A stretch of DNA of 64,000 bases from Laetiporus sulphureus 93-53 (taxonomy: Eukaryota; Basidiomycota; Agaricomycetes; Polyporales; Laetiporaceae): the NCBI RefSeq assembly GCF_001632365.1, contig NW_024468510.1, positions 733,173-797,172 of the forward strand, given 5' to 3'. Each line of letters begins with the position of its first letter. Within the stretch, counting starts at the first letter, position 1. Below the pieces are notes generated by a model, which worked only from the letters and a program-made list of their open reading frames with translations, was not told where the DNA came from and searched no databases. This document shows, piece after piece, positions 56,623-64,000 of this stretch. Both the position numbers and the translations under genes were made by a program.

Positions 56623-59105
56623 ATGGCGAGACGTCATTCACGGTCAGCATCCCCTCGCGGTAGAAACCGCGACAAGTCTCGGGATAGGGATACAGACATA
56701 CGGAAACACTCTTCTCGATACGATTCAGACGAGGAAGATAAGCGCAGGTCGCGTCGTACCAGGAGCCGCAGTAGAGATGGCGAGGATAATCAGCACAAGC
56801 ACAGAAAGGACAGAAGTCCTAGCGAGGACCGGGAGCGGAAGAAGTGAGTCCTCGATGATATGACCCATTGTTCCAGGACCAGTCTGACGCTTTGAGATTT
56901 AGGCGCAAGCGCGACAAATCGGCGGATCGCAAAGCACGTAAGGCAGAGAAGAAAAGAGCGAGGGAGGAAGAGGAAGCTCGCCAAGTGGCCGAGCTGAGCG
57001 TCTACAGTGCTACCGACAACCCTTTCCACGACGTCAATCTCAGCCAACAGTTCCGTTGGCACAAGAAGAATGAGAAGGAGCGTAAACAAGGACTCTCGCT
57101 TGAGGAGGCGCAGAGAAGGGATGCCATCCGAAGACAGGAGGCCAAAGAGGAGCTGGAGAGGTTGAACAAACGGCGTGCGGAACGAGAGGCAGAGCAGAGG
57201 TTGAGGGAAGAAGAGGAAGTGAGAATGCATAGGCTTGCGGAGTCTGCGCAGATGGCGGATTGGCTTGCCAAAGAGGGGGACTTCCAACTCGAACAAGAGC
57301 GTAGGAGGGCTGCTATTCGCATCAAGGAGAAGAGGGCAAAAGCCGTTGACTTTTTGGCACTCAACTTACGATATGTCAATCCGCCTGACGAGGAGGAAGA
57401 GGAGACGGACGACGACGGCCTGGAAATTGACTTGGACGAACCGTACAATATCTTTGAGGTTGAGTCCGCAGCGTCTAAGTATCTATCTAATGCAGTACTG
57501 ACTGACCGCAGAGTCTGTCTCCGGAGCAAGTCGATGAATTGCACGATGACATTGAGAAGTACCTGGGGCTTGAACAGTCGGAGGTTAACATCGAGTTCTG
57601 GACTGTAAGTATGATTTCTATCAGGTATATGGGTGACATGAGTTTATTTCTTTTCTGCAGAACATGATGGTCATCTGCAAAGACCAACTTGATCGCATCA
57701 AGGCAAATAAGAGTCTCGGCGTCGAAGCTGCTGCGGCAGTGGAGTCGGACATCACTGCGTTGTTGCAGGGCAAATCTTATGACCACCTGGTCGCTCTCCA
57801 GAAACAGGTGCAGGCTAAATTAACCAGTGGAGAACCGATTGACACCGACTATTGGGAGGGACTGCTCAAGAAATTGCTTGTGTGGAAAGCAAAGGTTAGA
57901 TCCCATAATCTCGAATACCCTCTTGAGCATTTGTCTCACGTCACCAATAGGCGAAATTGAAAGCGCTACACGAGGTAGTTGTTCGTAACCGCCTCGAGCA
58001 GCTCCGCAAGAGACAACGCGATGAAGCATTGCAAGCACAAGAGGAGCTGTTGGCTGGTGTTGCCAAGTCAGCATCAACGAGAGACGGTCGCAACATCGTT
58101 CCTGTCGCGAGCCATGCCCATGAAGCCGAAGTAGCGGAAGAAGTTGAGGAGTACGATAGATCAATGAGCCCAGAACTGTTGGATATCAGGAAGTTGCCAT
58201 ATGAGGAGCGACAAATCGACATCGTCTCTGTGAAGGATGATTTACGCGCTCTTGTGAGTACACTTGGCTCGCATGCCTCCACATGGCTTATGCTGTCCAT
58301 TTTCAGATGGAACAAAGGCGTGCTGTGGCAGCCTCGCGCTTCGTTCCGAAGAGTGCACAAGCTCCAGTCGAGGTGCCAGATGTCGAGGCTCCGAGCGGGG
58401 CAGACCTTGCCTCCGAAGCCCTCTACCGAGCAGAGGCGGAGAGGGAGCTGGACGAGGAAGAAGAGCTCTTCAACGTCGAAGAGAACATTCCCAACCCCAC
58501 TTCGTACAACTGGGAGGACAAGTATCGCCCGCGAAAGCCGCGATACTTCAACCGTGTCCACACCGGGTACGAATGGAACAAGTATAATCAGACACATTAT
58601 GAGTGAGTGCTCGGTTTCCCATTGTGTCACAAAGGATAGTAGCTCAAAGGATACAGCACGGACAATCCGCCCCCCAAAGTCGTGCAAGGATATAAAGTAA
58701 GTGGACGATGAACAGTGCAGCAATCATGTGGTTTCTAATGTTTCTTCCAGTTCAACATATTTTACCCAGACCTTATCGACAAATCAAAAGCGCCGACGTA
58801 TAAGATTGTCAAGGAGCCCGGCAATGACGAGACTGTCATCTTGCTGTTCAGTGCTGGACCTCCTTATGAAGACATCGCATTCAGGATCGTTGACCGGGAA
58901 TGGGAGTTCTCTCACAAGCGGTAAGGCTTCCTCCACCTCATTGAATGAATACAACTGAGATAACTTCTTAATAGCGGCTTCCGGAGCAGCTTCGACAGGG
59001 GATGTCTATCGCTTTGGTTCAACTTCCGCCGCAATGTAAGTGGTCATCGTGTGGTACATGCCAAGATGTGCGCTCAAATGTTTTGCACAGTTCTATCGCA
59101 AGTGA
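56623..59105 (+). CDS. Cactin (spliceosome-associated protein)
   Basis: Predicted nuclear protein of the cactin family, which associates with late spliceosomes and is needed for accurate splicing. About eight exons: the first is 56623-56843 and the second begins at 56903. The N-terminus is RS-rich and Arg/Asp/Lys-rich (MARRHSRSASPRGRN onward). The mid domain runs through FHDVNLSQQFRWHKKNEKER, MADWLAKEGDFQLEQERRRA, KEKRAKAVDFLALNLRYVNP, YLGLEQSEVNIEFWTNMMVI and TDYWEGLLKKLLVWKAKAKL. The highly conserved C-terminal domain has EDKYRPRKPRYFNRVHTGYE, WNKYNQTHYDTDNPPPKVVQ, GYKFNIFYPDLIDKSKAPTY, IAFRIVDREWEFSHKRGFRS, and the last residues NFRRNFYRK. It is one of the best matched genes of the window. 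Confidence 0.94.
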
Positions 59106-59626
59106 TTGTATTCGCTTACCTTCACCTCTTGCTCTTTTCTAGTTGAAAGCTCTGTAGTTTCTTCTCTCCATAATGCTGTCGAATCCATACAATAAATGCT
59201 CTTTCGGGTAGAGGTTTTTTTTTGTATCTCTGGTGGCGGACGAATATCTCCTATGATCGAATCGCTGCGCTGATGGCGGGACCGCAATCATGATCAGGTT
59301 ACCCACTCCTGAGTGAAGTCGATACATGTAACCGTCGCGTGGAAGCGCTGGCAAATTGCAACTTCCACTGATCGGCATACAATTGCTGGTAGATCCGCAC
59401 TGCAGTCCATTACTCTCGAGCGCTTGATTGCAGATAAGCTGCGATGTCTGTTGTAGTACGGCTATCAAGCACTGCAGCTGACTTCGAACGACATTGACTC
59501 AAGTGAGCTACGTGCACATAACGTGAGTGGTGTGTGTCCACGTCCACTGATACTATTACACAATCTACGTACAACAATCCAGAGGCAATTATCTCTCCGA
59601 GGTTTAACCCCGCTCCATAGCGACGA
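59106..59626. other. Intergenic, no gene recognised
   Basis: 521 bases between cactin and the GNAT gene, both plus strand. Holds the cactin 3' end (with an 8-T run near 59215-59223) and the GNAT promoter. Confidence 0.45.
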
Positions 59627-60295
59627 ATGACTGACGATGCAAGCCGAAAGAGCACCTACATAAGAGAGGTAGCTGCTTCGGACTCGGCCGCTCTCTCCCG
59701 TATATGCCTCCTCACAGGGGATGCAGGCAAGTCCGCAGAACATCTGCACGACTATGATGAGCTGCCAGGTCTCATCTACGCCGAACCCTACGCCCGACTC
59801 CCTGCCGCATTCGGCTTCGTAATGGTCGATCCCGCCAAATCCGATGAGGTGGTCGGGTACATCCTCGGCACCCACGACACCAGAGCGTTCGAACGCGAGG
59901 CCGTCGAATCATGGTTTCCCAAGATCCGCGAGCGATATCCATACCACGAGACTCCTGCGCATCCTGACGATCCGACCAAGCCGCTGTCAAATGACGATGC
60001 GCGATACGTCCGTCTATTGCATCATCCACCCCATGCGTCGAGCCTGTACATCCAGTTCTCCCCTGCTCACCTGCACATCGATATCCTACCCGAATATCAG
60101 CGGCAAGGGTGGGGCCGGACGTTGATCGCGCGGGCTGTGAAACACCTGGAAGAAAAGGGGTTGACGCGGGTCTGGCTGGGCTTGGATCCGCGCAATACCG
60201 GCGCGAAGAGATTTTACGAGAAGCTGGGTTTTAGGGAGCTCGAAGGCGCTCCTGACGGAACGATGGGGCTCGAGTTCGAGGACCTGCAGGCGTAG
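59627..60295 (+). CDS. GNAT-family N-acetyltransferase
   Basis: Predicted 222-residue acetyltransferase without introns, unlike nearly all other genes here. The acetyl-CoA-binding motif A is LHIDILPEYQRQGWGRTLIA (with Q/RxxGxG), followed by motif B LDPRNTGAKRFYEKLGFREL. The N-terminal half (IREVAASDSAALSRICLLTG, then GLIYAEPYA and FGFVMVDPAKSDEVVGYILG) resembles the acetyltransferase-like half of animal O-GlcNAcase and its stand-alone relatives in bacteria and fungi. The substrate is unknown. Lack of introns and a bacterial-type relative would suit acquisition by transfer, but short intronless GNAT genes are common in fungi. Start chosen at the first ATG of the frame, giving MTDDASRKSTYIREV. 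Confidence 0.88.
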   Translation: MTDDASRKSTYIREVAASDSAALSRICLLTGDAGKSAEHLHDYDELPGLIYAEPYARLPAAFGFVMVDPAKSDEVVGYILGTHDTRAFEREAVESWFPKIRERYPYHETPAHPDDPTKPLSNDDARYVRLLHHPPHASSLYIQFSPAHLHIDILPEYQRQGWGRTLIARAVKHLEEKGLTRVWLGLDPRNTGAKRFYEKLGFRELEGAPDGTMGLEFEDLQA

Positions 60296-63200
60296 GCATG
60301 CGGCACCAGCTGTCCATTGCGCAGATCCTGGCTGACCTACCTGAAATGTCTCGAATCAGACATCACCTGCTCGCTAGCCTGTGAGAGCGGTAGTAGCGGA
60401 AGCTGGAATTTGATTGGTCAATCCATCTACTCCATGGGAACGTCATCGTTAGAATTTGTCTGGAGAACTTCGCGCAGCGTCTGGATTGGTTTGAAGAAGC
60501 GGCCTATCAGTAGCGAGGACGCTCTGCCTCCCGGTGGAACCGCGCTATCCCATAACTTGCCGCTTGATGATGAACGTGACCCACCTTACAAAGTTGCGAA
60601 CTATGACTACGGATGACCGATGCTGAGTCATTTTCAGCAGGTCTGCGATCATCTGCCGACTACATTACGCCGAAATCAGTCTCCAAGTTACGGCGAGAGT
60701 AGGAAAGAAAACGCTAACCGACTGCGCGAATATTGCGCCCACGGCAACTGGGTTACCGCGCTGCAGGCTCCTGCAGGTTGGAGTGGCAGACGCCCACATA
60801 CCGAATACTTGGCCAGACGGCACCGGATTGTCCCGGCGTGAAAGAGCATCGGGCGGCGAAGCACCGCGGCGAACGTGGCGCATCGGTGGAGCCGTATCCG
60901 ACGATTGGTGATCATCGGGGATTTTTTGTCCGCCTACTTCTCGGTCGCTCCCTTCTCAGTCCCGCGCGCCACTGGTGCCTCATTGGCTGCTAGAGTCATT
61001 CGCGACGGTGATGGCGTGCAGCGTGGTGCGAGATGTCGATGAGGGTTGCGAGGGGCTTGTTCATGTATTCCCAGGACAAGCTGACAGTCCTTGCGCATGA
61101 CTTGCTGACCTGCTTGCGGACACCGGAGGTCTATGATACGTGAGACCTGTGAGAAGCAGGCTGACAGTTGTCAACGACGGCGAGGTCACGGTGCGCAACT
61201 TTGTCAAAAGAACCTGAGCTACGGTTGCCTGTCGCAAGTGTAATTGATAATGTCCACTGAGGTTGACGTAGACATACTATCATTTAGTACTTCTAGATAT
61301 AATTCTTCATGAGTACAGAACGGCCTCACCGTTATCATTGAATAAGCTTCTACGTAAACGGCGAATCATCTTCATCATGTGCTTGCAAGAAGTGGCTTCA
61401 TGCACCGCTAGGAGATACTACGGATGTTGTGGTTTCGTGGTGTGTCTGCGAAAGCGTTCTCACTGCACCAATGTTAATTGTTACCATTTTGCTGCGACCA
61501 AAGACGCGTCGCACGTTCGTCGCTGTCCGTGAGCCTGGACGTAAGGTTTTTTTTGAGCCGTTGGGTATGTGTTCGTCCTTTACACTGACGGACACGAGAG
61601 TTGGTATCGGTTGAATCGACGCCAAGGGATCGACATGCGATGCGGGCCTCCATCTCCCGCTGGCCAGCGCTATCTGTCCAGCGTACACCACGTCGCTGAC
61701 GTGGTACATTCTCGAACTGTGAGTATGATGTAGGCCACCAAGAGGGCACTCACAACCCGAAGTGCACTCTAGGGCTGGATGTCAGATGCTCCTTGCTCGC
61801 AATGGTGGATAGAGGACGGCGAGAGACAGGGAACGACACCAGAGCTTGTGAAACTACTTCCTCGGCAGCGCGTGCGTGCCTCAGGGAAGACCGAAGTCGT
61901 CGTGTTTAGCAACAAAGTCCCGAATGTTCATGGCCGTTCGTTCGTGGTGCCAACGGTCGCCTCTCGGGCCGCATGGCGTAAACTAGGTTCATCGCCCTGT
62001 GCAACACAGAGCGGGAGACCGTTCGCGAACCTTCTGCCTACACCGGGGGAGAGCGACGAACCCTCATGAAAGCGATGCCAAAACGGATCTTGAGCGTGAG
62101 CGCGTGCGCCTCGCACCCAGTGTCCTCCTATCCGAGAAATCAGCCTGAAAAACGTAACAAGATATGCCGCTCAGACGGCACGCGTTTCGGATATCAGTCT
62201 TATCAATAATGAAGGACTTCCCATCGAGCTTAAGGAGGATCCGGGGAGGGCAAGGCACAGCTAGTCTGCTCCAGACGCCTGTCGACATTGCTCTAGAGCG
62301 GCTTGTATGTAAGTATTTGAACACGAGGAGATCTGCTAACCATCTTGGGTACTTCTAATGTTCGAACCGGCGGTCGCCCGCACGTCGATGAGTGACCATT
62401 AAGAAAGACGAACAGAGTAATGCTTGCTCACCGTGCTCATTCAACATTGGTTCAACGATGAAAAAACTACGGGAGCCGATGCCTGTGCGAAGGCGTTAGA
62501 AGACCGAGCATCGCCGCTGTACGCTCCACGGTCATGCGCCATCATGCGGCCAGCCATGTCGCTATCCGAATTTACCACCTAGACTGCGCGAGCGCGTTCC
62601 AGAGTACCGACTGCGAAGATTCAAAAAGAGCATCAAGTGCTTCGAGCTCCTCGTAGAATAAAATGTCAGCAGTCAAAAGACGGCCCAGGCAGCATCACGC
62701 CTCTCTCTGGGTCGCCACAGACTCGTGAGTTGCACGTTGCGACGGAGCAAGTGCTGGTTACCGCAGCGCGAGGCGTGACGGTGGCGTGCACGCGAGCCTC
62801 CGCGGCGCAATTGTGGACGCGTTGTTTGCGGCTGATCCGGCGCCTACTGCTGCCGCATACTTAGGTTTATTATGGTCTGGTCCACACCCAGGTCCGCTCT
62901 GCACGCTTTCGCAAGAGAAGACCAGCACTTGGAAGGTAATGTAGCGCGGGGGATTATAGACATCTCGTCTATCAATGGACATCTTGCGCACTCCAGAGCG
63001 GCGAGAAAGCGTTCCAGGTGCGAATTTGATACGTTAGGCATGCCCGGCGAGCGGCGATTGGACGGATAGAGCCAATCTTATCCTATTTGAGCACTCTAGG
63101 TGCGCCAAATCTCCAAAGAGAGCGCACTAGGCGGTAGGTGCGCATACAATACATTGATCTGGACGTGTATCGCCGCTCAAACCCATCTTCCCTAATGCAG

Positions 63201-63572
63201 TGTCATAGATCCTGTTCCCGAACGTGGAGCTCCCAGGAATAGCAGCTGACCGTCAAATTCCTCCCGACGAAACAGGTCGGGATATCAACTGGTGCTTCCA
63301 GAGCGCGCTCATCACATCCAGGTATCCATCCACGGGCCTCCAGAGCGCACTCGGCGCTCTGATTCCTGCGAATATTATTACAAGAGCAACTATGCACGGT
63401 GTGTATTTCTTTACCGTTATAGGGAAAGCGGCGGTATCTGTTGGCGCAGCTACATCGGTCACGGATATCTAGTCAGCAGGCCACGCAGAACACAATCCAG
63501 AGCGCACAGATATCCGCAGAGCGAACTACAGCTGGCACCTGCCATAAATCGAGGGGCACACGTACCTTGTTG
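60296..63572. other. Unassigned right-hand region
   Basis: About 3.3 kb without a confident gene. Several stretches look coding-like and lie next to good splice sites, for example plus-strand 61470-61700 (RKVFFEPLG spliced over a 56-nt intron to STCDAGLHLPLASAICPAYT) and 62770-62935 (HASLRGAIVDALFAADP, followed by a GTAATG donor). The plus frame 60435-60616 ends RDPPYKVANYDYG. I could not join them into one model or recognise a family. Decayed genes or rapidly evolving hypothetical genes are both possible. Confidence 0.35.
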
Positions 63573-63990
63573 CCCTGACCACAGCCTACCCAAGCGAGGT
63601 CCTCCACCCTCGAGTGTGTCGCCTGGATGACACCAGCCACAGAGACGGGGCCACATTACAACTCCCGAGCACTATCCCTAGAACGCGCCGAAACCTGCAC
63701 CGCACCTCGCTCAGGGTTATCCAGAACCGTATGCACAGTCGCAGGCAAAAGCTGTTCTGCACCGCTCGCGCGGACGGCCCGGCCAAAGACTTCGACGCCG
63801 CGAAGCCATTCGGCGGTGCAAAAGAATTCGCTCTCGAGCGACGCAGAATACAAATCGCCGCTCTCGGAACGCAACCTCCGGGCGCCTCTGGACCGTCGCC
63901 GTTGCCCTCTAACACGCTGTCCGAGTCCCAGGAGCACGGCGACGGCGGCGGGCGGCGGCCAGCGCGTGTATCACGCGCAGCTTGCGAAGC
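63573..63990 (-). CDS. Possible 3' part of a gene crossing the right edge
   Basis: Weak candidate. On the minus strand a frame entering from the right encodes LYSASLESEFFCTAEWLRGV, EVFGRAVRASGAEQLLPATV and HTVLDNPERGAVQ, then joins through a 75-nt GT...AG intron (about 63647-63721) to ATHSRVEDLAWVGCGQGNK, which is followed by a GTACGT donor. The protein-like composition supports coding. The family is not recognised, the frame is interrupted upstream near 63970, and downstream exons were not defined. Confidence 0.28.
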
Positions 63991-64000
63991 CCATCCTCCG

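Noticed and set aside
57002..57544. Minus-strand Ser/Leu/Arg-rich frame of 180 codons
   Set aside because: Antisense of the Glu/Lys-rich cactin middle region, whose reverse complement naturally reads as Ser/Leu/Phe-rich.
57941..58723. Minus-strand frame of 260 codons
   Set aside because: Antisense to well-conserved cactin exons; no motif of its own.
34857..64000. Secondary-metabolite cluster around the velvet gene
   Set aside because: Neighbours are housekeeping genes; no polyketide synthase, NRPS, terpene cyclase or P450 was recognised.

Overview
The window looks like a gene-dense stretch of a basidiomycete (mushroom-forming, Agaricomycete-like) nuclear genome. Almost every gene is broken by many introns of about 45-75 nt with GT...AG ends. 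Two MARVEL-type four-helix membrane proteins, a DUF6533 membrane protein and a velvet regulator are present, all families common in this group. I found no bacterial operons, CRISPR arrays, rRNA genes or convincing tRNA genes. Exon models were assembled by hand by joining reading frames across canonical splice sites and checking against conserved motifs. For most genes the summed exon lengths divide by three, but individual boundaries may be off by a base or two.

Layout, left to right: a nuclear protein running off the left edge (-); JMJD7-type JmjC hydroxylase (+); Nhp2 (+); Bfr1 (+); RFX transcription factor (-); vacuolar endopolyphosphatase Ppn1 (-, about 16 exons); a small unknown protein (-); acetoacetyl-CoA synthetase (+, 15 exons); MARVEL protein 1 with an RQDSSR repeat tail (+); two inverted-repeat transposon remnants (21.0-22.66 kb), one with a perfect 9-bp target duplication; MARVEL protein 2 (+); a UBE2H/Ubc8 E2 enzyme (+); THOC5-like THO subunit (-); glucose-6-phosphate dehydrogenase (+); DUF6533 protein (+); RING-LON protein with a C-terminal membrane helix (-); proline iminopeptidase (-); a gene-poor 3 kb; velvet protein (-); dihydroorotase (-); kinesin-8 (+); p24 cargo receptor (-); RanBP1 (+); mitochondrial ClpX (-); cactin (+); GNAT acetyltransferase (+); and a 3.7 kb right end in which I could not assign a gene with confidence.

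The genes are mostly unlinked housekeeping functions: rRNA modification, mRNA export and splicing, nuclear transport, ER-Golgi traffic, NADPH and pyrimidine synthesis, mitochondrial quality control, and ubiquitin ligation. They do not form a pathway cluster. Several are arranged head to head over 170-270 bp and probably share promoters (JMJD7 with the left-edge gene, dihydroorotase with kinesin-8, p24 with RanBP1, ClpX with cactin).

I see no evidence for a wholly new biological system. The most noteworthy points are the nested transposon remnants between the two MARVEL paralogues, the fresh 57-nt in-frame duplication in one of them, a set of very small exons (2, 5, 7 and 10 nt) in four genes, the ClpX that keeps an IGF-type ClpP-docking tripeptide, and the membrane-anchored RING-LON protein.
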